Positions 1 through 12,362 are shown, numbered from the stretch's first letter. The stretch is DNA of 64,000 bases from Chrysopilus asiliformis (GCA_964034945.1 OZ035962.1:33197943-33261942); one strand, 5' to 3'. Numbers and translations are program-made. Notes: generated from the sequence alone by a model not told the origin.

Positions 1-182
1 GCTCAATCGCGCACAATTCTTGTTTTAGCCGGAAAATTAACAGGAGTGCTCAGAACTGGTGCCGGGGCTCAGATCTGGATACTTTACCCTATGATGATAT
101 GAGCGGTACGGTTGAAAAAGTAAGCACGCTGGGGGTACTCCAGCCAATAAGATTGAGAAACACTGATATAATAGATACAATT
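1..182. other. Unassigned open segment at left edge
   Basis: This segment is less AT-rich than the 2 kb that follow. Plus-strand frame 3 is open from base 3 to a TAA ending at 182 (about 59 residues, including the run SDLDTLPYDDMSG). A splice-like acceptor (TTCTTGTTTTAG) precedes base 29 and a GTAAGC donor-like site follows near 119. The minus strand also has short open stretches here, so strand cannot be decided. It could be a terminal exon of the Shab gene, the end of a convergent gene, or a transposon fragment cut by the window edge. I do not recognise the peptide. Confidence 0.25.
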
Positions 183-2271
183 TAAAAAAAACATTTCTTT
201 TGAAACCAAAATATATTAGTGGAAAAACTAGTTTTTTCCTTTTTTAGGGCATTTTGAAAGTGTATAACGTTAGAAAACTGTAGTTGTTTTAAATATTTCA
301 TTATTTTATTTTAAATTTTCGGTATACTTGCTTTTTTTTTAAGTTTACAAACAAAAAGTTTTGCGATAGTGAAACACATGATATATCCTTAAATTTGAGT
401 AAAAACATTTCGGATGTTGCAACACGACCACTTTTTTGGATCTAAATGTAAATTCAAAGAATAATACAATTTTTTTTATATTGTTCTCTAACTGTGTGTA
501 GTTCAATTATGATTTTTATGTAATACAATATTGCAATAAAAATGGTTTTTATGATATTATAAAGAGATTTCGAATTAAATACAGATTCCTGCACGTGTTT
601 TGTTAATGATTACGTTTTTAAGCGAAAATATTAAGCACATCAAAACGAAAACATTGTTATCGTGTAGATATGTACAAAAAATGTTGTAGATTTTTAGTTA
701 GTAAAAGATGATTATGCGTCAGTGGAACAATGGCAAAAGTTATAAGCTTTTATGCTATGATGTTAATTTGTATAACGATTAACAACGAGGATAAATCAAT
801 AACTCACCTGAATAAATATGATAATAAAATTAAATCTCCCCCTTGAAATTGTTTCGGAATATAAAATAATATTTCGAATATTTTTTATATCATCTATCGA
901 ACTTTTCAATCGAACTAGAACTTAATCGAACTAGAACTTCTTAATCGAACTAGGAAACTTATATCACCCAATATATTTTTTTTTTCAAAAACATCCATTT
1001 AAAGTGTCGTTGCAGTGAAGAACACAAAAAACAAATGGTGCAATTATAGCAAAAAGTTTTTGCAATAACTTTGCTTCAAAATCTATAGTTTTTTCTTTAG
1101 TCTATAGTTTTTACAAATTCATCTTCTTTTAAAATTCTCTGGTTCTAAAAACTGTTGGCTCGCAGAGGTATGCATTCCCCTTGACATCCTGCAATACCCT
1201 TTGAAAAAAAAGAAAATTAAATTTTAACTTAAAAGAAAACATAAGATTAAATGAATAACTTAATTAAAGCAAATGTAAACAAGATAAAATAATTCTTCTT
1301 TTGTTTAACTGAAAATAAACTTAAATGTAGAAATATTTCGTGTTTTATTAGAATTCAAGTTCCTTTTCATATTTGTAATATGTACAAAAAACAAAAAAAA
1401 ACTTTTTCGGGTTTTCAAACAATTTTTGCAACCAATTTTTTTGGATATAAAATAATATTAGTACAATATTGTGTTTGGTTTTTAAAATTCAGCTTTTGGA
1501 ATCAAAACCACCCTTAGTATTTTTTTAATGTTAGTGAATCAAAAAAATCTTTTTGTAAACAAAAATATAATGTTGTAAAAAACGGTAGTGGTTAAAACAG
1601 GACCCTTGAAAAAACTTCGTTATGTGATATCCAAACTTTATAAAATTCTTTCATGTTAAAAATCAAAAAAAAAAATAGTGAAAAATTCTTTAACTCAATG
1701 GTAGGTTAACGACATTAAATTGGTTAATGATTTTTTACGGAGACCAAAACAAATAGGGTTAGATTAAGTTCTCATAAACCAGATTTTTTTTAGTTAAACT
1801 ACGAAAATTGACGAAAAAAAGTAGTGAGGAGTTTCAACTACAATTTTCTTATAGTATTTCTTGTATTGATAAATTGTCGTATTTAATTGAAAGTTTGCGT
1901 GATTAAATTAAATATGCAAATGTTTCCGTTTTTATTCAATACAAAATTCTCACATAAACGCGACTATAATTTACTGCTCATATTCAATTACCAATTAATC
2001 AATCATTATAACCTAGTTTTAATTCAATTTGAACCAAAACAATATTATTATTATTATTTGTAAACAGTTCCAGAATTATTATTATGAATCAAATTGATTT
2101 CGTTATGTTGTAGCATATTTTATGTTGTATAGGTACTAACATGTTAGTATTTCGGTGTAATGTACGGTTCCAATCTGACATGCAAACTACTTATAAATAT
2201 ACTACTATGTAGATTTTTTTCAGCACGTATAAATGTTTGCACATGAGCTTGAAATAAATAGACTTTGATTA
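183..2271. other. Gene-free AT-rich intron
   Basis: Homopolymer-rich A/T sequence without a credible reading frame. The only local structure is a short direct repeat of AATCGAACTAG, three copies between about 909 and 954. Probably Shab intron or 3' flank. Confidence 0.6.
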
Positions 2272-2626
2272 CACTCAGAGAAAAAATTGGTTAAATGGGT
2301 GAAATCATTGTTAAATTAACCAAATTTTTGTTAAAATCACAAAAAAATTGGGAATTGGAACAAATATTTTTGGAAGGAAATCTTTGTTCAACAAAAAAAT
2401 TCTTGTGGTAAAAAAATAAACTTACAAATGATTTTTTGTTAAATCAATAAAACAATTGTGAAATTAACAATGCCTAATTTGTCAAAATAACAAAAAATTG
2501 TTATATTTACAATTTTTTGTTTTTAAAACATTTTTTTTTATCAATTTAACAAAAAAAAATTGTTGAGATTCACCAAAACAAATTATGTCAATAGGAACGA
2601 GGTTTTTGTTATTATTCTTTTGAGTG
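2272..2626. mobile_element. MITE with CACTCA ends and TA duplication
   Basis: The ends are inverted (CACTCAGAGAAAA on the left; reverse complement of the right end CACTCAAAAGAATA) and flanked by TA on both sides. The interior is almost only A, T and scattered G, with many AACAAAAAATTG-like words. No coding remnant is left. TA target duplication suggests the Tc1/mariner superfamily. The same terminal hexamer closes the element at 52639-52910, but the interiors differ. Confidence 0.6.
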
Positions 2627-2890
2627 TACACACGAACTCAGTGAATCGCCTGCTTGAACCTTTTGTGATTCCACGAGTTGAACTGAACCCCACATCGAAA
2701 AGTGGAACGAATGGAAACTGGGACAATTTTATTTCAGTAACATCGTCATCAGAGATAATTTATCGTAGTTTCGCAGAATTATAAGGAAAAACTTAATTCA
2801 TTCATAATTTTAAAATTATTAGAGATTTTATAAGGACAATAAAAGGGTAGAATTTTTTCATAAAGAAATATAGTAATACATAAAAACTAC

Positions 2891-3234
2891 AGAGCCTATA
2901 ATCTAGAGAGTGGCCATGGGGACATCTAAAAATGACCGCCGAGCTGAAAAACGAGCGCGAAAAACTTTAAAAATTTGATTCATTGTCAAAAATAATTGCC
3001 AAAATTACTGAAATCAGTTAATATAATTAAAAAACTCTTTTCTGCGGTATTAAAAAAATTTCGAAAGTCGTAGTTGTTTTAATAAATTGAAAAATTGTTT
3101 ATAGACTGTCCTAATCAGGAGAAAAAGCTGTTCTAACTGGCCTAATATACTGTTCTAATTTGAGTTAATAGACTGTCCTACTCAGTAGCACAGTCTATTA
3201 AGGTAGCATGGCTACTCTCTAGGTTAAAGGCTCT
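2891..3234. mobile_element. MITE with AGAGCCT / CTAGAGAGT ends
   Basis: About 28-bp terminal inverted repeats: left AGAGCCTATAATCTAGAG, right end reverse complement AGAGCCTTTAACCTAGAG, both continuing into AGT.GCCATG. The interior repeats GACTGTCCTA-type words. No reading frame of note. Superfamily unclear. Confidence 0.6.
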
Positions 3235-3580
3235 CTAATAAAAACAATTCAAGATGCGTATACAAACCGAATGATTTTTTTCGAAACAAGTGGGAATACG
3301 GGTGTCCCAATGGCTTGGACCGATGTTAACAGAAAGTAAGACAATATTATTTGTTAATGTTTTTTTTGATTTCTTTATTGAATCATGTTATTTGGCACAT
3401 TGCAATTATGTGTGCAAGATAATATCTTTTATATCGAACTTAAATTTTGTTACGATCCCGATGGTTCCAAAAAAAAATTCAAAATATAAACCCAATTTTT
3501 TAACACAGTATTGTACTTTCAAAAAAGAAGCTCAACACAAAAATCAAAAAGGACAAAAAAGTGTATTTTACAAAAAAAAA

Positions 3581-3614
3581 ACATTAACGACGACAGATTA
3601 CGGTGACAAAGTTG
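3581..3614 (+). repeat. Short fragment of the 51574 MITE family
   Basis: About 34 bases (ACGACGACAGATTACG and following) closely match the segment just inside the left end of the element at 51574-52038. It lies within AT-rich sequence. A degraded relic is the likely explanation. Confidence 0.35.
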
Positions 3615-3692
3615 TCCTCCACATACCAGATATCAAATAACTCGAGTAATAAAATTAAAAAATTTCTCCGACACAATTGTCAAGGCGCGTCT

Positions 3693-3842
3693 ACACGTTC
3701 AATGTTACTTGACAATTTTACTTGAATGACTCGTGTTTCAAGTAACATTGATCGTTTTGATGCTATTCAATGTTACGTTTGCATCAATGTTACTCTACGA
3801 AAATGTTCATCAATAATACTTGTCAAGTAACATTGAACGTGT
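3693..3842. mobile_element. Short foldback MITE
   Basis: Perfect 23-bp inverted repeats at 3693-3715 and 3820-3842 (ACACGTTCAATGTTACTT and continuing) enclose about 100 bp that itself contains further inverted copies of CAAGTAACATTGA. The outer flanks also match imperfectly (AAGGCGCG versus AAGGACCC). Non-coding. The whole unit could fold into one long hairpin. Confidence 0.7.
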
Positions 3843-4059
3843 GGAGGGTCCTTTAGAGTGAGATAGTAGGCAGGTCCAAACTATATAAACCACGAGCTCG
3901 CAAACCACATGTGAATTATAATCGAAGAAAAAAAATGGCTTGAATTACCATATTCGCTAAATCCTATTTGCATAGGGATGAGTCCGCTTTCGTTAAATTT
4001 TTTTGTAGGGTTGAGTGCTATATAATATTGGAGTCACTTCTAAAAATAATGGGAACAAT

Positions 4060-4745
4060 TCCATTCCATAATTCAGCAAGGATAGCGGAAAGTCCTGTAA
4101 GAATAACGCGATTATACTTTTCCTCAACTTTCCGGAAAAAAGCTCGTCTGGAGGTTTTCAGGGTCGCTGACTCCGATTCTGATGTTAAGAAGTCCATAAG
4201 GATATCACAAAGGCACAGATTTATATTCGAAGACTAAAAAGGATATGAGCTGTTGATTTTGAAAGTGGCATAAGTCACTTTTTCAAAAAAATCAAGTTAA
4301 TGATAACATTAATTACAATTAAGTCTGTCTGTCCGTCTGTGGCGCGGATTGAGCTAGAGACTTGAAATTTTGCGCAGATTGGTTTTTCGTAAAATGCAAG
4401 ACTAAAGTTCGTTAAGGGGCAAAAATTGACCATTAGGGGGGGGGGGGGGGGGGGGGTACTTCCCATACGAACGAAAACGATTGAATCTCTCGAAAACGGT
4501 GCATCTTATCAAAAAAGTCCAAGAACAAAAGTTATTTAGGATGTGATTCTACATTAAACTCCCATACATCAAAATCCGATTGGAATAAATTTAACAAAAA
4601 ATCTTATTGAAAAGTTTGACTTCAAAGTGGAATTTTGATACAACTGCTCGCCGTTCACTTAAACTTCGAACAATGCCATATCACCATACGGGTTTTCAAT
4701 AATTGCCAGATTGGCAATTATAGCTTTTGTTATGTTTTTAAAAAG
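4060..4745 (-). repeat. INE-1-like dispersed repeat, copy B
   Basis: On the minus strand this matches the repeat at 11810-12362: the block with AATTGCCAATCTGGCAA, the ATTTTGATGTATGGGAG block, the AAAATTTCAAGTCTCTAGC block and the CAGACGGACAGACAGAC run. It carries a 21-base G tract at 4436-4456 where copy A has a short GGGGGGTACCCCCC palindrome. The part from 4060 to 4240 resembles the duplicated unit at 8590-8810. The sugar-code-free block order recalls Drosophila INE-1/DINE-type repeats, but class is not proven. Confidence 0.55.
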
Positions 4746-6870
4746 AAAATTTATAATTTATCTAACTCAGCTGAGTGGAAAAGCGCTAACAAGCAATTAC
4801 TTACAATCTAATAAAAAATGTCACAAGTTTTTTAAAGGGAAAACCGGTGAACTATTATCATTTATGATTAAGCGATTATAATGCAGTCGTTTACGAACAC
4901 CATTTTTTATAATCCTCTTCTGTTTGCAGTGGCAATGCTTGTGCAATTTTTCTAGTTCACAGTGGAAAACTTTATTTTTATGAGACCATTAACTTGAACT
5001 TATGAAACATTTTACTGCAATTTTGCAGTGATTTATGTCAAAGAATTTTTCTTTACTGTACAAGAAACCGACGAGTGTAACACAAATACAACGGACAGCA
5101 TATTTTTACATTCATGTAAAAGGATAAACGACTCCATCTGTTAGCTTGGCTAGAATATGTAAGAAATTGTTGTTGCACAAATGAAATTTGTCTTTGTTTG
5201 CTGAACAATTTGAATGGCCAACAAACAGCAATGTAATGGCAGTCAAAGTTTAAATAATTCCACTCACATCTAATAGATATTGCTTTTGTTGCAAACAGAA
5301 CGTAATCCTGTTGACAAAAACGTGGTAATTCATGGTTCAAGTTTTCATTCTAGAATACCAACCGCCGCTTCATCCCTACAGGTTTTAAATTGCAAAATCA
5401 TTTATAGTACGAAAACTTATATGAAAAACCACTCCTCCAATGGACGAAACACTTTTTTTTATGATCATAAGCTTTTAATATATTTCTGGTTTCAGTTTAT
5501 GATGTGCAGCATCGAATGAAGAAAAACAAACAACAAGATAGAATATATTGTCCATGTGCCAAAAAACATTCCGTTTAATAGCAGAAGTTTAATAATATCA
5601 TCCTACTTCATTTACAACTAGAATCATTATGTTGACATGTTTACATCTTTGGTTCTTTGCACAATGTTTAAAATGGAGCCAAATTTAAGGCATTGATGTT
5701 AACAAGAGCCTATTTTTTCGCAAAATTTTGGCTCACTTTTGTATTATTTCGAAAGTTACAAGTATTTGTAAAAATTTCAAATTTACAAGTGTTTGCAAAA
5801 GCAGACTAAATAAATGCCAGAAACTGTCCAACGATCAACTTCATTTTTTGTGGAGATATTAAATTGATGTCCAATTCTAATTAGAGTTTTGTATTTCACT
5901 ATAATTACAGTGTTTAAACTCTTATCTCATTTTGAACAACTAAAAATATCGTGTAGTTAAAAGTGATTACATTTCCTGGCCAAAGACAATACCATAATTA
6001 CAGGCATTTAGTAGTCCTAATAGCCTTATGTCAAATGGTTTATATTTTTATCATAATTACACAACTTTTTGATGCCAACTGAACAAATATTTAAGTTGTT
6101 TATATTTTTGGTTACGCTGTGAAACTTTATGTAATCAGAAAAAAAGTTTCGCAATATTTTCAGCTTCATAATTCTGGCAAAAAACCAATTGCATTTTTAT
6201 TGTTTCTGAAAGTAATTAATGTTTGCGAAAAGCAATACTTTATACTCAGAAAGGTATGGAAAATTCATGCTTCCTATTATTGTGGAAAGGTGATGCTGAT
6301 AGGATTCGTAAATCGTATGTTTTGTTGGTCAAACTTTTGCAATGAAATAAGAATTACAAAAATGTTTTATTAGCAGTTTTTCTGGCCGCAATTTCTTTAT
6401 TTTTAAACTGAAATTTTTTATTCAACCGATGATAATAGAGAAAATATTTATATGTAATTTGGGAATTCATCATATTTTTGCTTGGGAGGTTTATTTCCGT
6501 TTCAAAACGTTGAAAAACTGTAAAAAAAATGTTTTCCTAAAGTTCGTGGCTATTTCAAAACTACGATGTGATTATACGTGGATGGATGATTATTGTACGT
6601 TTATGAACAAAAGATATGCACTTGAAATCATCCAGAACAGTAGAATTATCAAGCCATTTGTGAATCAGTTAGCAATACGTGTTGATACGCAGTTAGCAAT
6701 ACGCAGTAGAACATTATAAATGTGGCTGTACCATCTATAGTTCGCAGGCCTCTTTTCTTGATCCGTAGAAGAAAATTGCTACAAAATTGAAGAAACCAAA
6801 CCCCAGCTCCAAAAGTAGAAAAAAAATTAAAAAATTTCTTAAAAAAACTTTTATTTATAAAAAAAATGTA
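4746..6870. other. Gene-free intron
   Basis: Short chance reading frames only (for example 6119-6373 and 6429-6719), rich in N, K, F and I as expected from AT-rich DNA. No matching start context, splice signals or family motif. No repeat structure was noticed. Confidence 0.5.
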
Positions 6871-7786
6871 GGGGAAGCCGGGGCATGTATTAACAAAATT
6901 TGGAAATTGGGTCATATTTTTTTTACAAATAATATTTTTGATATTGTGTTTATATCTAGCCATACTGTAGGTCTTCAGGTATCATAAGAAATAAAAAAAG
7001 TTTCAACAAGATAGTCACTATATAAAAAAATCATTTTTATGAAAAAATGTCATCTGTTAAAACTAACCCCGGTCACGGGGCTAGTTTTAACAACGATGGG
7101 GTAAGTATTAACAAGGGTTTTAACATAGAAATAATTAAAAGAAAATAATTTTTTTTCACAAAAATTATAAAATAAACAAAATATATATCCTTTTAAATTC
7201 AAATATATTAATTATCACAAAAACTAATAAAATGAACCAAATAAATATCCTTTTCAAGGAACATAAATTGACAAAAAAAATTAAGTCGTTTTAAAAAACA
7301 AAAACAATTATTATTATCTAAAAAAAGGTCTCAGGGAAGCTTTTTTGTACATAATTCTTACTCTATGTCTATGACATTATATTGTTAATTCTTGCCCCAT
7401 GGGTTTGTTAATTTTAGCCCCGACGCTGCTTTTTTTGAATTATTAACCACACACAAAAATATAGTTAAGGATTGTAATAAAACCGAAGGATATTATTAAT
7501 TATAGCTTCATAAACTTACATTATCGGCAAAGTTATATTCAATAATATAACAAACTAAGACAGAAATCAAAATATTCCAAACCATAAAAAGTTCGTTTAC
7601 CAGCTAAATTTCGGTCTTTGTGCTAAACATTCTTTTGCAATTAACTGTTTATGACTGATGAGTCACGATATGATGGACCTTATCGAATGATGGACAGAAA
7701 CCAAATTTCGAGATTCTGGCTCGTATATTTCGGCGGGAATAGGCTTGTTAATACTTACCCCTGTTAATTCTAGCCCCGGGTTCCCC
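6871..7786. mobile_element. GGGGAA-ended TIR element, 916 bp
   Basis: Ends are GGGGAAGCCGGGGCATG on the left and, reverse complemented, GGGGAACCCGGGGCTAG on the right, flanked by TA on both sides. Inside are repeated subterminal words such as GGGGTAAGTATTAACA and GGGCTAGTTTTAACA in both orientations. No coding remnant. Probably a non-autonomous element of the Tc1/mariner-pogo group, judged from the TA flank. Confidence 0.7.
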
Positions 7787-7965
7787 TACTAAAAAGACAA
7801 AAGTAAGTTTTTGGGCGCTATGTATCAGAAATAAGAGCGAGATAAATATTTACTTTATTTTTTATAATTATTTATTTCGCTTTTTTTCTTTTTAGCACAT
7901 TTGTTTAAAAATAAATACTTTTTTTAAATATTTTTTACAATTGTATCCATTTTAGTCATTTTGTA

Positions 7966-8525
7966 CAGGGTGGGCCAGAATAGACGCAGGGGTTTGAAGT
8001 CTTTATAACTTTTTTTTTATTTTTATTTTTTTAATTTTGTTTCAGCATTTTGTTAAGAAGACTTGGGCAATTTAAAATGGACCTGTACACAATAGAACAA
8101 CGAACCGGTGGGCGGTGGGCTCAATGGCTCTTTTACGGGACATGTTTGGCGGACGCATTATTTCGAAAAGAAGCGATTTCAATTGGCCTCCCCGTTCACC
8201 TGATCTAACGACTCCAGATTGTTTCCTTTGGGGATATTTGAAAGAAAAGGTGTACGTCAACAAGCCAACAACCATCAGCCAATTGAAAACCAACATTCGC
8301 AGTGAAATCGAGGCCATAACACGAAAGGTTATGGAAAATGTCTTGGAAAGAGCACGGATTTGCGAAGCAGAAAATAGCCACCACTTGCGGGATATAATTT
8401 TCCATGTTTAGACCAAAAATATTCCCCATCAATCAACTACATGTATTTGAAAAAAAATATAGGTTTCGCTAAAATGAAAAATTTATAAAGAATTCAAACC
8501 CCCGCGTCTATTCTGGCCCACCCTG
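7966..8525 (+). mobile_element. Internally deleted Tc1/IS630-like element
   Basis: Terminal inverted repeats of 33 bp match at 32 positions (left CAGGGTGGGCCAGAATAG; one A/G difference further in) and a TA duplication flanks both ends. Only the 3' third of a transposase gene remains between the ends, so this 560-bp copy was internally deleted but kept good ends. Confidence 0.85.
8115..8411 (+). pseudogene. Transposase C-terminal fragment
   Basis: The frame encodes the last part of a DDE transposase of the Tc1/IS630 group. It shows WPPRSPDLTTPDCFLWGYLK, the motif that carries the last catalytic acidic residue in this family, followed by KEKVYVNKPTT and a helical tail ending near FHV. The first two catalytic aspartates and the DNA-binding domain are absent, so it cannot act alone. 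The same tail with one stop codon appears in the element at 17733-18262. Confidence 0.75.
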
Positions 8526-8589
8526 TATATAAATCCTTTCCTTTTCGAATATAAATCCTTTCCTTTAACATACCCATACGGACGTTTTG

Positions 8590-9004
8590 ACGCCAGAATC
8601 AAATTCAACGACCCTAAAAATCCCCAGATAATATTTTTTCAGAAAAATTTGAAGAAATGAATAATCATGTTATCTTAACAGGACCTTTCGTTATCGTTGG
8701 AGACTTTTAACGTCAGATTCCGATTGATGGAACCCAAAAACCCCAAAATGAGAAAATTTTAAGAATAGGATAATCACGTTATCCTTACAGGACCTTCTGT
8801 TATACTTATAAGGACAAAGTAGTGAAAATATTGTATTGTCGTCGAAGTTATGTATGTGTGCAAAATTTCAAATCAATCGGATGATAGGAAGTCAGTCAAA
8901 ACTAGATTGCAAGATTGGACCCTCACAGACAAATAGACAAACAGACTGGCAGATACGAAGGCAAGCTAAATAAAAAGGTTGTTGAAGGGGGGGGGGGGGG
9001 GGGG
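8590..9004 (+). repeat. INE-1-like dispersed repeat fragment with tandem unit
   Basis: Two diverged copies of a roughly 110-130 bp unit stand in tandem (each with a TCAGATT/CAGAATC block, then a GTTATC.T.ACAGGACCTT block). They are followed by an AAAATTTCAAATCAATCGG block, a CAGACAAATAGACAAACAGAC run and an 18-base G tract at 8987-9004. This is the same block order as in the repeat at 4060-4745 read on its minus strand. Confidence 0.5.
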
Positions 9005-9165
9005 TGTCACGAACATCCGCCGCCGTTGACTATCGCATTCTGTTTCGCTCTTTATTCGTGCCAGTAGTGTTCGAAAAAGTGGCTCAGGATTGCAATGCTC
9101 TTCATCTTGAAAATCCGCGGTGGCCATATGCTCGAAGCCATCTTTCGCATTAAAAATGTGTTATT
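9005..9165. other. Coding-like segment next to a G tract
   Basis: A short stretch with clearly higher G+C than its surroundings. On the minus strand one frame reads ADFQDEEHCNPEPLFRTLL and runs on into the C/G tract. On the plus strand a frame reads VPVVFEKVAQDCNALHLENP before a stop. Only one strand can be real. Either a relic of a transposon coding region or a small Shab exon could explain it. A phase-0 minus-strand acceptor (TTCGAG) exists but its pyrimidine tract is poor. Not recognised. Confidence 0.25.
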
Positions 9166-10463
9166 TCTTACAATTTCAAGTTCTATTGGGCTTAAAAAAC
9201 ATCCTTTATATGTGAAGTGAAATTTTTTTTATTTAGCTAAAGCGGTTCTACTGTTTGCTTAAAAAGAGTCACTCCTAAAAATGAAATCAGAAGTGCGCGA
9301 AAATAAACTAACAGGACAGATTCCTATATAAATTGTAGTTACATGAGATAGTGGGATTTTTTTTGCATTGACTTTCTAAAAAAAAGGCAATCTACGTCAA
9401 CAAAAAAAGGAAGTTCTCCCATTTTTTTTTTGATAAATTGCCTATTTTTAGTAAATCATTTCAAAAAAACGTCATAATTATTACTAAATATTACTATTTT
9501 TTCAAGAATCTATTCTATTATTTCTCTTCGTTTGATATTCACCCAACGCTAGTTGAGAATGTATAAAAAAGATTTAAAAAATCTAAAGGGGTTGTCCATT
9601 AAAAAAAAGTCGGACTAATTTTAGGCCTTTTGAATCCTTCCCATTCGTTTCTCACTTTTTCTCGATTTTTTGTATGGAGTTTAGTACCACTTTTACACTA
9701 CCGCAGGTCTCTGCCACCCCAAAAAGTATGACCTATTTTATGGACAGTTCCCAAATGATATTGAGTTAATGTAGAAAAGGCTTAACTAGTATACGCACAA
9801 TTGTTGCGTTGTAAAAAAGGGTTTCGTTTATTTGGAGGAGCCAAACTTTTCCTCTACCAACCAAAGTTTTTCGTTATAGACAATGCTTATCTCCAATTGT
9901 AAGTAAAAAAAAAACTTTCGCATCCTTAGCATATAAAAATGTACACTAAAATGACTTTAATTATGAAGAATTTATTTTCCGTTGCCTTTCATTGTTAAAT
10001 AAAGAAAAATCGTTCAAATGCCATATTTTTCTTTGTATACATTTATGTAGAAAATGTTTGGCTATGAGGACCAAGCAGTATGGTTTAAGTGGATAAATAG
10101 TTTACTTATTGCCTTCACTCAAGTAAATTTTTTTTCTCAGTAAGCGATTATAAAGCATTGTACCAATTTCGACACTTGTAATAGTTACACAACTGGAAAA
10201 AAAACTGGGTTAAAATTTACGTATGGCTAAAAATTACTATACTCAAATTAACATGCACGCTTTTTTTGGAAAAATTATATTCAAATGGTTCTTCATTTCT
10301 GAATAGCCCTCAAAAATTTAAAAAAAACGTTGTTTTTTGAGATATTTCAGGTTATTCAAATTTAAGAGATTATATTCAGTTTATTTGTGTTTGTTTACAT
10401 TTTACCTGGTATCGAATAAACACAAGTAAAAAAATCATGAAGATCACAAAAACTACACGCTAA
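9166..10463. other. Gene-free intron with one small MITE
   Basis: No reading frame of interest. Apart from the MITE at 9588-9752, the sequence is AT-rich with homopolymer runs. Confidence 0.5.
9588..9752. mobile_element. GTCCAT-ended MITE, 165 bp
   Basis: Ends GGGGTTGTCCATTAAA and, reverse complemented, GGGAACTGTCCATAAAA form imperfect inverted repeats. Related ends without a partner occur near 41889 (GCTGTCCATAAAA) and 44770 (TTTTATGGACAGCTC). Non-coding. Confidence 0.5.
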
Positions 10464-11086
10464 TACTATGTTCACACCGACGCAAAATCACGTAATTTGG
10501 CGAAATGATTTAGATCTTAAACCAAAGTGTTCACACAGAGATTAGGGTAATTTTGTTTGACATTTCAACTAAGTTAGTTCAAAAATGGATCGAGGAAGTT
10601 TGTGTAGGATTACTATGAATTTTAGTAATATGATGAATAATACAATTCAAAACATCGATGAAATATGTGCAAACAGAATTAGACACTTTAGACGAAAATG
10701 GGAATTATCTGTAATGAAAATAAACAATTATTTTCCATTTCATATTTAACTGCATCATAAACATGTCCATTTATTTATTTTTTCAGACCACAGGTACTAA
10801 TATATCCTCTTCGCGTACGGAATACGGCTTCTTTTTCTTATATTTCCGTTTTTCCAATGCAGCACAAATGTCAAAACTGATGTGCTGAAGAGAGCTGAAT
10901 AAGTGATGCAGGGTTGTATTAATTGTTTTTACTTGATTTCGTTCGTAATTTTGTGGAAATTACATACTTTTAGTGATTTTGCAAACAGGTTAATGTAGTG
11001 GAAATCTCATGATTTCGAGCAAGATTTCGTTCAAAATTACGAAAAACTTCAAAATTACGTAATTTTGCGTCGGTGTGAACATAGTA
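10464..11086. mobile_element. PIF/Harbinger-type MITE, copy 1
   Basis: Inverted repeats of about 35 bp (left TACTATGTTCACACCGACGC; the right end is its reverse complement for the first 20 bases) are flanked by TAA on both sides. A 3-bp TWA duplication is the hallmark of PIF/Harbinger elements. A 54-codon open stretch from an ATG at 10585 is a relic or chance. A second copy with its own TTA duplication lies at 42178-42795. Confidence 0.8.
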
Positions 11087-11089
11087 TAA

Positions 11090-11809
11090 GATATGTTTTA
11101 CCACCTGATTAGCAAGCCAGATACAAAAATATGTAAATAAAGCCAAATAGCTGGAATATAGTATTATATATATTAGTATTAAAGAAGAATATAACTTGAA
11201 ATCATTATTAAATAAAATTCAAAAATAACCTCATACAAAACTATTTAAAAAATTATTAAAAAGTCCTTGGAAAAAGAGTGAATAATAGTGAAACAGTTTA
11301 ATAACGAAGATCGGTGAGCCTTGTCTTTGGTTTTTAATTTGTCCTATTAAAAATGTTGCGTGGTAAAATGCAATAAACGACAACATTTTGCACTTGGAAT
11401 CGTTAAGTGCTTTAAATTAAATGAAGAAATTTGTATACACCGGCACTAAAATACAATTATTAGCATGAAAAAGTGATTAAGCGAGAAATGTAGGCATTTA
11501 TAATATTATTTAATTTATAGTTTATCTATTTTGTTCTATTATTAAATATAACTAAAAATAAATATTTGTAATGTAAACATTCAAGCGACAAAAGCCAAAC
11601 AGCCGTTTGCATTTAATTATAAACAAACTTTCAACGGTTCTCAAGGTAAATGCCACATTTTAAATTTACTGAATCCTTTTCAAAATCTTATGAAAAGTGT
11701 AAAAAAATCTATGTTATATTAAAAATCTGTACATAATGTGATTTTTACTATGACAACGCGTAGCCTAAAACTTCAAAAAAGTAAGTTTGTATCTAAAAGA
11801 AAAACATAA
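11090..11809. other. Gene-free intron
   Basis: AT-rich, no credible reading frame or repeat structure noticed. Confidence 0.5.
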
Positions 11810-12362
11810 CAAAAGCTATAATTGCCAATCTGGCAATCATTGGAGACCCGTATGGTGATATTCGTATCAAAATTCGAACAGTTGTACCAAAATTCCACTT
11901 TGAAGTCAAACTTTCCAATAAGATTTTTTAAAATTTATTCCAATTGGATTTTGATGTATGGGAGTTTTATGTAAAATCATATCCTAAATAACTTTTGTTC
12001 TTGCACTTTTTTGATAAGATGCACCGTTTTTGAGATATTCACAAAAAACATTTTCGTTCGTATGGGGGGTACCCCCCCTAATGGTCCATTTTTGCCCATT
12101 AACGAACTTAGCCTCACATTTTACGAAAAACGAATCTGCGCAAAATTTCAAGTCTCTAGCTCAATCCGTGCGCCCGCAATCCGCGCCACAGACGGACAGA
12201 CAGACAGACGGACGGACGGACGGACGGACATGCTAAATTCAACTTTTTTCATCATTCTAAACACACTGGTGTAATTCATTTTTGTGTGCGATGACGAGAT
12301 CTTGGCGTTACAAACGGTAAGGCAAAGTTAATATACCCTTTGGTTTCACCATACGGGTATAA
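11810..12362 (+). repeat. INE-1-like dispersed repeat, copy A (longest)
   Basis: This copy shows the blocks in order: AATTGCCAATCTGGCAA, AATTCCACTTTGAAGTCA, ATTTTGATGTATGGGAG, a GGGGGGTACCCCCC palindrome near 12063, AAAATTTCAAGTCTCTAGC, a CAGACAGACAGACGGACGG run near 12190-12230, and an end with GTTACAAACGGTAAG, TTAATATACCC and CCATACGGGTATAA. Block order and wording resemble Drosophila INE-1/DINE-1 (Helentron-like) repeats. No protein is encoded. Other copies are at 4060, 8590, 14515 and 42960. Confidence 0.6.
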
